Source: Pseudorhodoplanes sp049324435
Lineage (GTDB): Bacteria; Pseudomonadota; Alphaproteobacteria; Rhizobiales; Xanthobacteraceae
NCBI GenBank assembly: GCA_049324435.1
Contig: JBMOOQ010000003.1
Coordinates: 1-64,000, forward strand
DNA: 64,000 nt
Direction of reading: 5' to 3'
Position numbers and translations under genes: made by a program. The notes under the pieces are model-generated. The model had not been told where the DNA came from, made no database searches, and saw only the letters and a list, made by a program, of their open reading frames with translations. Shown here piece by piece: positions 43,209 to 53,346 of this stretch. How positions within the stretch are numbered: the stretch's first letter is position 1; each line of letters opens with the position of its first letter.

Positions 43209-43685
43209 ATGTCGCACAATTCAATCATGATAGACGACGCCGACCTGAAGCTCCTGTCGGCGCTCCAGGACAACGGCACGCTGACCAATCAGGAACTGGC
43301 CGAGGCGGTCCGGCTCTCACCGTCACAATGCTCGCGGCGCCGCCAGCGGCTCGAACAGGCCGGCGTGATCCGTCGCTACCGGGCCGACCTCGACCCGGCC
43401 CTGCTCGGCTTCGGCATCACGGTTTTCATCTTCGTCGCGCTCGCCACCCACTCGCGCAACAACGCACGCCGTTTCCGCGATCTGGTCGCGACGCTTGCCA
43501 TGGTGCAGGAGACCCACGCGCTGACCGGGGATTCCGACTATCTGCTCAAGGTCATCGTGCCCGACCTGCGGGCGCTGTCAGCTCTGGTCAATGATGTGCT
43601 GCTGCCGCACGAGGCCGTGGAGCGGGTGAAGTCGAGCATCGTTCTTGAGACGCTGAAGGACGATGCACGGCTGCCGATCGGGTAG
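43209..43685 (+). CDS. Lrp/AsnC family transcriptional regulator
   Basis: The 158-residue protein has the Lrp helix-turn-helix (DADLKLLSALQDNGTLTNQE, LAEAVRLSPSQCSRRRQRLE) and a C-terminal ligand-binding RAM domain (residues about 70-150, with ETHALTGDSDYLLKVIVPDL). Such regulators sense amino acids. Divergence from hppD across tandem palindromes makes it the probable regulator of tyrosine breakdown, in the manner known for HpdR-type proteins. The start is the ATG at 43209; a second ATG at 43227 is possible. Confidence 0.92.
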   Translation: MSHNSIMIDDADLKLLSALQDNGTLTNQELAEAVRLSPSQCSRRRQRLEQAGVIRRYRADLDPALLGFGITVFIFVALATHSRNNARRFRDLVATLAMVQETHALTGDSDYLLKVIVPDLRALSALVNDVLLPHEAVERVKSSIVLETLKDDARLPIG

Positions 43686-43746
43686 CTCTTTCTTTTCCTG
43701 CTCCGTACGCGGGGGAGGGATGGAGTTCGCGGTGATGTTAGCGCAA

Positions 43747-44434
<688 letters not shown>

Positions 44435-44448
<14 letters not shown>

Positions 44449-45223
44449 GCGTTCCCTCCCCGCCCGCATGCGCACCGAGATAGGCAGCGATGACCGCCGG
44501 ATTGCTGCGCACCTCAGCCGCCGTTCCTTCGGCGAGCGTGCGGCCCTGATCGAGCACATGGATGCGGCTCGAGATTTTCATGACGAGCTTCATGTCGTGC
44601 TCGACCAGCACCACCGTGATACCTTGAGCCGCGATCTTCTGAATGACCGCGTCGACCTCAGCGGTCTCGACCGCATTGCAGCCGGCGGCGGGTTCATCGA
44701 GCAGCAGCACCTTCGGTTCGGCTGCGAGCGCGCGCGCGATCTCCAGCCGCTTCAGCGCGCCATAAGGCAATTCTCCGGCAGGCCGGTTGCCGATCTCGCT
44801 GAGCCCGACCAGCGCTAACAGTTCTTCGGCTCGCTTTCGCGACGCGCGATTTTGCGCCACAACGCTCGGCAGCCGGAACAAATGCGCCAGCACGTTGCGG
44901 TTTTCGTGCAGGTGACGTCCGACCATCACGTTTTCCAGCGCGGTCATCCGGAAGAAGATCTGCAGGTTCTGGAAGGTGCGCGACAGTCCGCGCTGTGCCA
45001 GAACATGCGCCGGCAGATTGGTGACGTCCTGGCCCTCCAGCATGACCTTGCCGCGCGGTGCCTGATAAAGCCCCGAGATCATGTTGAACAGCGTGGTCTT
45101 TCCGGCACCGTTCGGGCCGATGATTGCGAAGATTTCGCCCTGATTGACGGAGAGGGAAACATTGTCCACGGCGCGCACACCGCCGAAATCGATGCCGATG
45201 CCATCGGTTGCGAGCACGCTCAT
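44435..45223 (-). CDS. livG: ABC transporter ATPase LivG (set 2)
   Basis: The 262-residue protein has Walker A (IGPNGAGKTTLFN), LSRTFQNLQIFFRMTALENV, the LivG-type signature region LPYGALKRLEIARAL, Walker B (VLLLDEPAAGCNAVE) and the switch histidine in VLVEHDMKLVM. It overlaps livM by four bases and livF by 14. LPYG instead of LSGG is usual for this subfamily. It powers the transporter together with LivF. Confidence 0.93.
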
Positions 45224-46161
45224 GACGGACTCCGCCGGAACAGGCTGGCGAGGCTCGGTACGATGCCCGCGCGCAGGAAGATCATGAACACGATCATGAT
45301 CGCACCGAGCGCGATATGCTCGTAGTCGTGGAACACGGTCAGCATTTGCGGCAGGATCGTCAGCAGCGCCGCACCGACAATGCTGCCGAGAATGGAGCCG
45401 AGGCCGCCGAGCACCGCCATGGTGACGAACTCGATCGAGCGCAGGAACCCCGCGGTCGCCGGCGTGACAAGGCCATCGAACAGCGCGAGATAGGCGCCGG
45501 CAATCGCCGCGTAGATCGCGGACAGTACGAATGCAATCAGCTTGTAGCGCGCGACATCGATGCCGAGCACGCGCGAGGCGACTTCGCTGTCATGAATCGC
45601 CCGCAGCGCGCGGCCGGTGGGGGAATCGATCAGGTTCACTGCAAGGAGCGCTGCCAGAACCAGCGTCACGCCCGAAATCCAGTACCACGCCTCCGAACCG
45701 CGGGCCCGCCAGCCGAACAGCTCCAGCCGCGGCACCGGCATGCCGTCCGGACCGCCGGTGAAGCGCGCCTCGTTGGTGAACACCATTGCGATCAGGATGC
45801 CCATGCCGAGGGTGGCGACCGCGAGATAATGTCCCTTCAGCTTGAGAATCGGGCGCCCGATGAGGAATGCGAGCACGCCCGCAACCACGACGCCGGCTAT
45901 CAACGCGATCCATGACGGCACGGCAAAATGGGTCGGCAGCACCGCAACGGCATAGGCGCCGATTCCGAAAAAGCCGGCATGGCCCAGGCTGACCTGCCCG
46001 GCAAATCCCATCAGCAGATTGATGCCGAGCACGGCAAGGCTGAAGATGAAAACGAGCGCGCCGATCCGCAGATAGAAGGTCGACGTCACCGCAAACGGCA
46101 GTGCGGCCACGATCGCAGCCACGATCAGCACAACGCCATAGGTGCGCCAGAAGCCCTGCAT
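45220..46161 (-). CDS. livM: ABC transporter permease LivM (set 2)
   Basis: The 313-residue membrane protein has about nine segments, the LivM motif LLMGFAGQVSLGHAGFFGIG near residue 50, and a contact loop GRALRAIHDSEVASRVLGID near residue 180. It overlaps livG by four bases and follows livH after one base, so the operon is continuous. The protein forms the channel with LivH. Confidence 0.93.
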   Translation of the reverse strand: MQGFWRTYGVVLIVAAIVAALPFAVTSTFYLRIGALVFIFSLAVLGINLLMGFAGQVSLGHAGFFGIGAYAVAVLPTHFAVPSWIALIAGVVVAGVLAFLIGRPILKLKGHYLAVATLGMGILIAMVFTNEARFTGGPDGMPVPRLELFGWRARGSEAWYWISGVTLVLAALLAVNLIDSPTGRALRAIHDSEVASRVLGIDVARYKLIAFVLSAIYAAIAGAYLALFDGLVTPATAGFLRSIEFVTMAVLGGLGSILGSIVGAALLTILPQMLTVFHDYEHIALGAIMIVFMIFLRAGIVPSLASLFRRSPS

Positions 46162-46162
46162 A

Positions 46163-47035
46163 TCACACGCGCTCGATGCTGGCTTTGCCGAACAGGCCCT
46201 GCGGCATCACGAACAAGACGCCGAGAATGACCAGAAAGGCGACCGCGTCCTTGTAGGCCGACGAGATGTAGCCGGCACCGTAGGTCTCAAGCAGACCGAC
46301 GATCAGACCGCCGACCACGGCGCCGAGCGGATTGCCCATGCCGCCAAGCATCGCTGCGGCGAAACCCTTGAGCGCGAGCAGCGTGCCGACTTCATAATTC
46401 GTCAGGGTGATCGGCGTCACCAGAATGCCGCCGATGGCGCCGATCGCGGCCGAGATCGCAAAGGACACGCCGACAATTGCCGCGGTGTTGATCCCGACGA
46501 GCCGCGCGGCAAGGCGATTGGCGGCCGTTGCGGTCATCGCCTTGCCAATCATGGTTTTGGTCGAGAGCGCCCAGAGCCCGATCACAATCGCAAGCGTGCC
46601 GGAGAGTACGATCAGGCTTTGCGGCAGAAGCGTCGCACCGCCGATCCGGATCGGCTCGGAGCCGAGAAACGCGGGATAGGAGTGGTAGTTCTTGTCGAAA
46701 AGAACCGCAGCGACCCCGCGCAAAAAGATTGAGGCGCCGATGGTGATGATGATCAGCGTAACGGGGGATGCGCCTTTGGCGGGCTCGATGGCGAGTTGAT
46801 GCAGCAGCACGCCGACGATGACAGCGGTCACGAGCGCGATCAATGCCGCAACCGGAAGCGGGATCCCGGCAGCAACCGCAAAGAACGTCACCATGCCGCC
46901 GATCATCACGAATTCGCCCTGGGCGAAATTAATGACATCGGAGGCGTTGTAGATCAGCGTGAAGCCGAGCGCGACCAGCGCATAAATCGCGCCGACCGTC
47001 AGGCCGGAAAAGGTGAACTGGAGAAATTCGGGCAT
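46163..47035 (-). CDS. livH: ABC transporter permease LivH (set 2)
   Basis: The 290-residue protein has the LivH opening FLQFTFSGLTVGAIYALVAL, then LIYNASDVINFAQGEFVMIG and a contact region STKTMIGKAMTATAANRLAA. About eight membrane segments are visible. It starts 102 bases after livK, and a GC-rich hairpin lies in that gap. Unlike livH of set 1 it begins with ATG. Confidence 0.93.
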   Translation of the reverse strand: MPEFLQFTFSGLTVGAIYALVALGFTLIYNASDVINFAQGEFVMIGGMVTFFAVAAGIPLPVAALIALVTAVIVGVLLHQLAIEPAKGASPVTLIIITIGASIFLRGVAAVLFDKNYHSYPAFLGSEPIRIGGATLLPQSLIVLSGTLAIVIGLWALSTKTMIGKAMTATAANRLAARLVGINTAAIVGVSFAISAAIGAIGGILVTPITLTNYEVGTLLALKGFAAAMLGGMGNPLGAVVGGLIVGLLETYGAGYISSAYKDAVAFLVILGVLFVMPQGLFGKASIERV

Positions 47036-47064
47036 AACTTATTCCCCAAGCGCAAGCGACTCTC

Positions 47065-47100
47065 CCCTCCCCGCCGCTCGCTTCGCTCGCGTGGGGAGGG
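47065..47100 (-). terminator. Intercistronic hairpin between livK and livH (set 2)
   Basis: CCCTCCCC (47065-47072) pairs with GGGGAGGG (47093-47100) around a 20-base loop that carries GCTCGC twice. No T run follows, so it is more likely an mRNA-stabilising or attenuating structure than a full terminator. It holds the same position as the hairpin in set 1. Confidence 0.5.
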
Positions 47101-47137
47101 AAGAAGAGGCGCCTTGCCTCGGTCGAGAGCTTACGAG

Positions 47138-48289
47138 TCAGTTCACCAGCGTCCAGTCGCCGTTCCTGATCTCCAGCATCCGGAACGCCGACAGATCGAG
47201 ACCCATGTGATCGGTCGGCGACATGTTGACCACACCGCCGGTACCGACAAAGCCCTTGGTCTTCTCGATCTCATCGCGAACCTTGGCCTTGTCGGTCGTG
47301 CCGGCCCGCTTGATCGCCTCGACCAGAATCATCAGGCCATCATACATGTGGCCACCGAAGGTCGAGACCGGCTGGCCGGTCTTGCTTTCGTAGGTCTTCT
47401 TGTAATCCATCACGACCTTCTTCTGCGGATCGTTGTCTGGCAGCTTGTCCGCAACCAGCAGTGCCGCAGCGGGCAGCCGCACACCCTCGGCCGCAGCCGG
47501 GGTGGCAAGCTCGATGAACTGCTTCGTGCCCACACCATGGCTTTGATAGAGCGGGAACGGAATCCCGAGCTGCTTGTAGTTGCGGGTCACGATAGCCGGA
47601 CCCTGCCCGAAGCCAGGATTGACCACGGCCTGCACGCCGGCCTTGTTCTTGATGTTGGTGAGCTGCGCGGTCATGTCGTTGTCCGCGGGCTGATAGGTTT
47701 CCTCGTGCAGGATCTCGATCCCGTATTTCTTGTTCACGGTCAGGCACTGGTCCCGCATCGATTTGCCGAACGCGTCGGCACCGGAAATCATGGCGATTTT
47801 CGTGAGATTACGCTTCTTCATGTCCTCGAAGATTTTCTCGCAGGCCATGAGATCGGTATGCGGCGTCTTGAAGTTCCACTTCTTGACGGGATGAACCGCC
47901 TGCACCGCGCCGGCAAAATTGATCAGCGGGATTTGCGCTTCCTCGGCAAGCGGTATGATTGCCATGGTGCTGGCGGTCGTCGATCCCGCGAGCAGCGCGT
48001 CGACCTTGTCCTGCTCGATCAGGCGGGTGGCGAAGGTGCGCGCATTGTTCGGATTCGAGGCATCGTCATAGATGATGGCCTCGACCTTGCGGCCGTTGAT
48101 TCCGCCCTTGGCATTGATGTCGGCGACGTAGATTTCGAGGGTCTTCTTCTCGGGATCGCCGAGGAACGATGCACCGCCGGTTGCGGACAGCACCGCACCG
48201 ATCTTGATCGGGGCCTGCTGCGCCTGCGCGAATGTGACAGACAGCGCCATGGCCGCCGCACTCGCGAGCAATTTCGTTGGAAGCTTCAT
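47138..48289 (-). CDS. livK: Periplasmic substrate-binding protein LivK type (set 2)
   Basis: The 383-residue product has an ordinary Sec signal peptide (MKLPTKLLASAAAMALSVTF, cleavage after AQA) and a type I binding-protein fold (PIKIGAVLSATGGASFLGDP and LDLSAFRMLEIRNGDW at the end). A GGGAGGA site precedes the ATG at 48289. It lies 41 bases after paaN with no terminator between, so the transporter is probably made with the phenylacetate genes. The ligand may therefore be phenylacetate or a similar aromatic acid rather than a branched-chain amino acid; this is inference from position. Confidence 0.92.
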   Translation of the reverse strand: MKLPTKLLASAAAMALSVTFAQAQQAPIKIGAVLSATGGASFLGDPEKKTLEIYVADINAKGGINGRKVEAIIYDDASNPNNARTFATRLIEQDKVDALLAGSTTASTMAIIPLAEEAQIPLINFAGAVQAVHPVKKWNFKTPHTDLMACEKIFEDMKKRNLTKIAMISGADAFGKSMRDQCLTVNKKYGIEILHEETYQPADNDMTAQLTNIKNKAGVQAVVNPGFGQGPAIVTRNYKQLGIPFPLYQSHGVGTKQFIELATPAAAEGVRLPAAALLVADKLPDNDPQKKVVMDYKKTYESKTGQPVSTFGGHMYDGLMILVEAIKRAGTTDKAKVRDEIEKTKGFVGTGGVVNMSPTDHMGLDLSAFRMLEIRNGDWTLVN

Positions 48290-48330
48290 GCTTATCCTCC
48301 CTTGTACGTTCTCTTTGAGATTTTTTGTCC

Positions 48331-49992
48331 TCAAGCTGCTTTTTGGCGCCGCATCGGAGCGACGCGAAAACGATTGGCCACGAAGGCCGAGTCGGTCAGG
48401 CAGGCATTGCCGGCCGGGTTGGCGCCCGACACGTGATAGTCGGAGAACGCCGCCGATTGATTGACATAAATGCCGCCGGTCAGGTTCACCGACAATGCGA
48501 CACCTGCGCGCGCGAAGGCGTCGGCGGCCGTGTCGATCACCTTGTCGCGCGTAGAATAAAGCGACGCCGTGATCGCGCCCTTTCGCCGCGCCGATTGCGA
48601 GGCGAGCGCGATCGATTCCTCGGTCGATCCGGTGCGGATTACAAACGCGATCGGCCCGAACCGCTCCTCGCCCCAGGCGCGGTCATCTTTCGCTTCCACG
48701 GCCAGGAGCAGCGGCGATGCCGTCCGTGCATTGTCGAATCCCGCGACCGGAACCGGCTTTGAGTCGCGCACGATGTGGCCGAGCTTGCGCGCGTCGGCGA
48801 CGCGTTTCGTGGTCGCTTCGTTCTGCACCGTGCCGAGAATGCCGGCCGCGCGGTCCGGATCGCCGAGCAGCTTGTCGATGGCCGCCGCGATGCCGGACGC
48901 AACCTCGTCGTAGCTCTTGTGTCCGTCATTGGTCTCGATCCCACCGGCCGGCACGAAGATGTTCTGCGGCGCGGTACACATCTGCCCCGAATAAAGCGAT
49001 AGCGAGAACGCGATGTTGGAACACATGCCGCGGAAATCATCCGTCGAATCGATGACGATGGAATTGATCCCCGCCTCCTCGGTGAATACCAGATCGGTTG
49101 CAGCATTCTCGCGCACCCACTGTCCGAAGGCCGGCGAGCCGGTGAAATCGACGATTGCCACGCCCGGATGCGCCGCGAGGTCCTGCGTGATGGGCGTGTC
49201 GGATTCGTCGGGCGCCAGCATCAGCACATCCGGATCGAAGCCTGCCTGCTTCAGCACGTCGCGGCCGGTCTTTACGGTGATCGCGAGCGGCAGGATCGCG
49301 CCCGGATGCGGCTTGACGATCACGCTGTTTCCGGTGGCAAGGCTTGCGAAGATCGCAGGGTAGCCGTTCCAGGTTGGGAAGGTCGCACAGCCAATGACGA
49401 GCGAGACGCCGCGCGGCACGATGCGGAATACTTTGTCGAGCACAATCGGTTCGCCCTTGCCCTGCGGCTTGGTCCAGCTCACTTCGCGCGGGACACGGGT
49501 CATTTCGTCATAAGCGTAGGCGATGGCTTCCAGCGCGCGGTCCTGCGCGTGCGGACCCGCCGCCTGAAACGCCATCATGAAAGCCTGGCCGGTCGTATGC
49601 ATCGCCGCATTGGCGATGAGGAAGCTCTGCTTGTTCAGGCGATCGACGATCTCAAGACAGACGCCGGTGCGGTCCTCGATCGAGGCACGCCCCCAGGTCT
49701 CGCCCGCCTTCATCGATGTTTCGACCAGCGAGTCCGGATCAGCGGCCGGATAAGTGATGCCGAGCGCGATGCCATAAGGCGAAACCTCGCGGCCGACCTG
49801 CTTCGAGCCGCTCTGCCCAAGGTCGAACGGCTTGTTGAGGAGGGCCTTGAACGCGGCTTCGCCGTCCGCCTTCGCGGTCTCGCCGTAGATTTTGCCGCTG
49901 GCAGTCTCGGGAAACGCGCTCCAGTAAACGCGGGTGCGGCAGGCGTTGACTGCCTGCTCGAGCCGCGCCCGATGCGCCTCGAAGAAATTCAT
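48331..49992 (-). CDS. paaN: PaaN-type aldehyde dehydrogenase of phenylacetate degradation
   Basis: The 553-residue protein is an aldehyde dehydrogenase with the PaaN-family start FFEAHRARLEQAVNACRTRV, VSLVIGCATFPTWNGYPAIF, the glutamate region FTEEAGINSIVIDST and the catalytic cysteine in SLYSGQMCTAPQNIFVPAGG. It is too short to carry the MaoC hydratase domain of the fused PaaZ protein, so ring hydrolysis must be done by another protein. It oxidises the ring-opened aldehyde-CoA. It is divergent from paaG and leads into livKHMGF set 2. Confidence 0.93.
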   Translation of the reverse strand: MNFFEAHRARLEQAVNACRTRVYWSAFPETASGKIYGETAKADGEAAFKALLNKPFDLGQSGSKQVGREVSPYGIALGITYPAADPDSLVETSMKAGETWGRASIEDRTGVCLEIVDRLNKQSFLIANAAMHTTGQAFMMAFQAAGPHAQDRALEAIAYAYDEMTRVPREVSWTKPQGKGEPIVLDKVFRIVPRGVSLVIGCATFPTWNGYPAIFASLATGNSVIVKPHPGAILPLAITVKTGRDVLKQAGFDPDVLMLAPDESDTPITQDLAAHPGVAIVDFTGSPAFGQWVRENAATDLVFTEEAGINSIVIDSTDDFRGMCSNIAFSLSLYSGQMCTAPQNIFVPAGGIETNDGHKSYDEVASGIAAAIDKLLGDPDRAAGILGTVQNEATTKRVADARKLGHIVRDSKPVPVAGFDNARTASPLLLAVEAKDDRAWGEERFGPIAFVIRTGSTEESIALASQSARRKGAITASLYSTRDKVIDTAADAFARAGVALSVNLTGGIYVNQSAAFSDYHVSGANPAGNACLTDSAFVANRFRVAPMRRQKAA

Positions 49993-50070
49993 GCCGTCCT
50001 CCCGCGGATGTGCCGGCCGTTATCGTCGTCGGCCGCGTTGACACCCGAATAGCCCCCATATTAATTATCC

Positions 50071-50082
50071 GACCGGACGGTC
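50071..50082. promoter_or_regulatory. TetR-type palindrome between paaN and paaG
   Basis: GACCGGACGGTC has five-base arms GACCG/CGGTC around two bases. It lies in the 178-base divergent gap between paaN and paaG. The adjacent TetR-family gene at the end of the paaG operon is the obvious candidate to bind it and control both directions. Confidence 0.6.
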
Positions 50083-50170
50083 AGTCAAGTCTCTTTCGCT
50101 AGATGGCGTGGCCGTCGCGGTGTACGAGAGCCAGAGCGCAACAATGCGCCGGGAATCGGGAGGAGATGCG

Positions 50171-50968
50171 ATGGACGAGAGTTCCATTCTCGTCGATGTG
50201 CGTGAAGGCTATCGCGTCATCACGCTGAACCGGCCGCAGCGGCTGAATTCGTTCACAGAAGACATGCATGTCGCGCTGAAAAAAGCGCTCGACGATGCGG
50301 AAAACGATCCAGCCTGCCGCGCGCTGATGATTACCGGTGCTGGCCGTGGCTTCTGCGCCGGACAAGACCTGAATGACCGGCTCGCCAAGCCCGGCGAAAA
50401 GATCGTACTCGGGGTCACGCTTGAGCAATATTACAATCCGCTGATCCGTAGACTGCGCGCGCTGCCCTTCCCCATTGTCGCCGCCGTCAACGGCGTCGCG
50501 GCCGGTGCCGGCGCCAATATCGCGCTCGCCTGCGACATCGTGCTGGCAGCCAAATCTGCGACCTTCCTGCAGGCTTTTTCAAAAATCGGCCTCGTGCCCG
50601 ATTCGGGCGGGACGTGGTTCCTGCCTCGGCTGGTCGGTCCCGCGCGCGCGCGCGGGCTTGCGCTGCTTGCCGATCCACTGCCTGCAGAGACAGCCGAGAA
50701 CTGGGGCCTGATCTGGAAATGCGTTCCCGATGACGAACTGATCGGCGCTGCGAACGAATTGTGCCAACGTTTCGCGGTCGGGCCGACCTATGGGTTGTCG
50801 CTGATCAAGCGTGCGCTCGACGCCGCCGAGACCAACGATCTCTCGACGCAGCTCGACCTCGAGCGCGATTTGCAGCGCAGCGCCGGCACCAGCCCGGACT
50901 ACGCCGAAGGCGTGAGAGCCTTCATGGAGAAGCGCAGTCCCAAATTCACTGGCGAAAAAGGGTCTTGA
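50171..50968 (+). CDS. paaG: Ring-1,2-epoxyphenylacetyl-CoA isomerase (crotonase family)
   Basis: The 265-residue crotonase-fold protein has the oxyanion regions ALMITGAGRGFCAGQDLNDR and IVAAVNGVAAGAGANIALAC, and the PaaG-type sequence AFSKIGLVPDSGGTWFLPRL with the catalytic aspartate. It isomerises the ring epoxide made by PaaABCE to the oxepin. The ATG at 50171 follows GGGAGGAG. It starts the rightward paaG-paaI-paaK-paaR operon; paaI follows after two bases. Confidence 0.92.
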   Translation: MDESSILVDVREGYRVITLNRPQRLNSFTEDMHVALKKALDDAENDPACRALMITGAGRGFCAGQDLNDRLAKPGEKIVLGVTLEQYYNPLIRRLRALPFPIVAAVNGVAAGAGANIALACDIVLAAKSATFLQAFSKIGLVPDSGGTWFLPRLVGPARARGLALLADPLPAETAENWGLIWKCVPDDELIGAANELCQRFAVGPTYGLSLIKRALDAAETNDLSTQLDLERDLQRSAGTSPDYAEGVRAFMEKRSPKFTGEKGS

Positions 50969-50970
50969 TC

Positions 50971-51405
50971 ATGGATGCCGGTGAAATCGCACGCGCCTGT
51001 GCCGAGGCGATGTGGGCTGAGGATTCCGCGAGCAAGGGCCTCGGGATGCAACTGATCTCGGTCGAGCCCGGCCGCGCCGTGCTCGCCATGACCATCACCG
51101 AGGCGATGGTGAACGGCCACAATATCGCGCATGGCGGCTTCATTTTCACGCTGGCCGATTCAACCTTCGCCTTCGCCTGCAACACCTACAACCAGCGCAC
51201 CGTCGCTCAGCAATGCGCAATCACCTTCCTCGCGCCAGGGAAACTTGGCGACCGCCTGATCGCGAAAGGCGTCGAACGCAACCGGTCGGGCCGGTCCGGC
51301 ATCTACGACATCACAGTCACGCGCGAGGACGGCACGGTCATCGCCGAATTCCGCGGTCATTCGCGCACCATCGAAGGCACATTGCTGCCTGCCGAAAAGG
51401 CATAG
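50971..51405 (+). CDS. paaI: Hydroxyphenylacetyl-CoA thioesterase PaaI
   Basis: The 144-residue hotdog-fold protein has the PaaI signature NGHNIAHGGFIFTLADSTFA followed by ACNTYN. PaaI thioesterases release CoA from stalled aryl-CoA intermediates and so protect the CoA pool. It begins two bases after the paaG stop and ends four bases before paaK. The longer open frame from 50761 lies inside paaG. Confidence 0.93.
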   Translation: MDAGEIARACAEAMWAEDSASKGLGMQLISVEPGRAVLAMTITEAMVNGHNIAHGGFIFTLADSTFAFACNTYNQRTVAQQCAITFLAPGKLGDRLIAKGVERNRSGRSGIYDITVTREDGTVIAEFRGHSRTIEGTLLPAEKA

Positions 51406-51409
51406 AGCC

Positions 51410-52720
51410 ATGGTCGATGCATCCTACAAGCCCTACGGACTTGAGCCGATCGAAACCGCTTCGCGTGACGAAATCACCGCGTTGCAGACCGAGCGTCTCG
51501 CCTGGTCGCTGAAGCACGCCTACGATAATGTCGAGGCATACCGGAAAAAGTTCGACGCCGCCGGCGTGAGCCCGTCAGACTTCAAACGGCTCGAAGACCT
51601 GGCCAAATTTCCGTTCACCACCAAGGCGGACCTGCGAGAGAATTACCCGTTCGGTATGTTCGCTGTACCGCAGGACAAGATCGTCCGCATCCACGCGTCA
51701 TCCGGTACTACCGGCAAGCCGACTGTGGTTGGCTACACACAGCGTGATATCGACAACTGGGCCAACCTGATGGCGCGCTCGATCCGGGCTTCGGGCGGAC
51801 GGCCGGGCATGAAGGTGCACGTCGCCTATGGCTACGGCCTGTTCACCGGCGGGCTCGGCGCGCATTACGGCGCAGAGCGGCTGGGCTGCGCCGTAATCCC
51901 GGTCTCCGGCGGCATGACCGAGCGCCAGGTGCAACTGATCTGCGATTTCAGGCCGGACATCATTATGGTCACGCCGAGCTACATGCTCGCGATCCTCGAC
52001 GAATTCCGCGCCAAGGGTATCGACCCGCGCGAAAGCTCGCTCTCGATCGGTATTTTCGGCGCCGAGCCCTGGACCAACCAGATGCGCGCCGAGATCGAAG
52101 AAGCGTTTGCCATGGACGCGGTCGACATCTTCGGCCTGTCCGAGGTGATGGGACCAGGCGTCGCCAACGAATGCGTTGAGACCAAAGACGGTCTGCATAT
52201 CTGGGAAGACCACTTCTACCCGGAGGTCATCGACCCGGAGAGCGGCAAGCCGTTGCCGGACGGCGAGAAGGGCGAGCTGGTCTTCACCACGCTGACCAAG
52301 GAAGGCCTGCCGGTGATCCGCTATCGCACCCGCGATCTGACGCGGCTGCTCCCCGGCACCGCACGAACGCACCGGCGCATGGAGAAGGTCACCGGCCGGT
52401 CCGACGACATGATGATCATCCGCGGCGTCAACGTATTCCCCACCCAGATCGAGGAGTTGCTCCTGCGCTGCCAGGGGCTGTCGCCGCATTACCTGATCGA
52501 ACTGACACGCGAGGACCGGCTCGACGTGGCAACACTGTTCGTCGAGGCACGGCCGGAGCTGCATGGCGAGGCCGATCGCGCGGCGGAAGCGGCTGCGCTC
52601 TCCGCGCATATCCGCAATAATATCGGTATCGGCATCAAGGTCGTGGTTGGCGATCCCGGTTCGGTGGAACGCTCCGCCGGCAAGGCGCGCCGCGTAATCG
52701 ACAAGCGGCCGAAAAGCTGA
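51410..52720 (+). CDS. paaK: Phenylacetate-CoA ligase
   Basis: The 436-residue AMP-forming ligase has the phosphate loop HASSGTTGKPTVVGYTQRDI, the PaaK-type SLSIGIFGAEPWTNQM and LSEVMGPGVANECVE, and the C-terminal RSDDMMIIRGVNVFPTQIEE with KARRVIDKRPKS carrying the catalytic lysine. Length matches PaaK. It activates phenylacetate to phenylacetyl-CoA, the first step. Its stop overlaps the paaR start by one base (TGATG). Confidence 0.96.
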   Translation: MVDASYKPYGLEPIETASRDEITALQTERLAWSLKHAYDNVEAYRKKFDAAGVSPSDFKRLEDLAKFPFTTKADLRENYPFGMFAVPQDKIVRIHASSGTTGKPTVVGYTQRDIDNWANLMARSIRASGGRPGMKVHVAYGYGLFTGGLGAHYGAERLGCAVIPVSGGMTERQVQLICDFRPDIIMVTPSYMLAILDEFRAKGIDPRESSLSIGIFGAEPWTNQMRAEIEEAFAMDAVDIFGLSEVMGPGVANECVETKDGLHIWEDHFYPEVIDPESGKPLPDGEKGELVFTTLTKEGLPVIRYRTRDLTRLLPGTARTHRRMEKVTGRSDDMMIIRGVNVFPTQIEELLLRCQGLSPHYLIELTREDRLDVATLFVEARPELHGEADRAAEAAALSAHIRNNIGIGIKVVVGDPGSVERSAGKARRVIDKRPKS

Positions 52721-53346
52721 TGGCCCGCCCCCGCTCAGCCGATCACGACATCAAGCGCCGCGCGATCCTCGACCGATCCGCAGCCCTGTTTGCGCAGAAT
52801 GGCTACGATCGCACGTCAATGGCTGAGGTTGCGGCAGCCTGCGGTGTCTCGAAGGCCCTGCTCTATCATTATTATGCCAGCAAGGAGACGCTGCTGTTCG
52901 ATATCCTGAGCGCTCATTTGCAGGAATTGCTGGACGCGACGATTGCGGTCGACACGTCATTGCATCCGCGCGAGCGCTTGCGGGCGCTGGTCGGCGCGCT
53001 GCTCGACGCCTATCGCGACGCCGATCAAAAGCACAAGATCCAGATCAACGAAATGTCGAAGCTCCCGCCGGAGCGGCTAAAAGTGCTGATTGGCATGGAG
53101 CGAGACCTTGTCGCGATCTTCGCCGACGCCATCGCACAGGTTTTGCCTGCGATCGGCCGCAGCAAGACGCTGCTGAAGCCCGTGACGATGTCGCTGTTCG
53201 GCATGCTGAACTGGCATTACATGTGGTTTCGCGAAGGCGGCACCATGAGCCGCGAGGACTATGCCGATCTTGCGACCACGCTGCTGATCGAAGGCGCGCA
53301 GGCGCTTTCAGTGCCGGCGCAATCCAAGATCAGGCGTCGCGCCTAG
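52720..53346 (+). CDS. paaR: TetR family regulator, PaaR-like
   Basis: The 208-residue protein has a TetR helix-turn-helix (IKRRAILDRSAALFAQNGYD, SMAEVAAACGVSKALLYHYY) and a helical ligand domain of normal length. As the last gene of the paaGIK operon it is the likely repressor that senses phenylacetyl-CoA, as known for PaaR in betaproteobacteria. The palindrome at 50071-50082 is the probable site. Its TAG and the paaE stop on the other strand are both supplied by the same CTAG at 53343-53346. Confidence 0.87.
   Translation: MARPRSADHDIKRRAILDRSAALFAQNGYDRTSMAEVAAACGVSKALLYHYYASKETLLFDILSAHLQELLDATIAVDTSLHPRERLRALVGALLDAYRDADQKHKIQINEMSKLPPERLKVLIGMERDLVAIFADAIAQVLPAIGRSKTLLKPVTMSLFGMLNWHYMWFREGGTMSREDYADLATTLLIEGAQALSVPAQSKIRRRA

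Noticed and set aside
46796..48436. 546-codon rightward open frame opposite livH and livK
   Set aside because: Antisense to well-supported genes and without any family feature.
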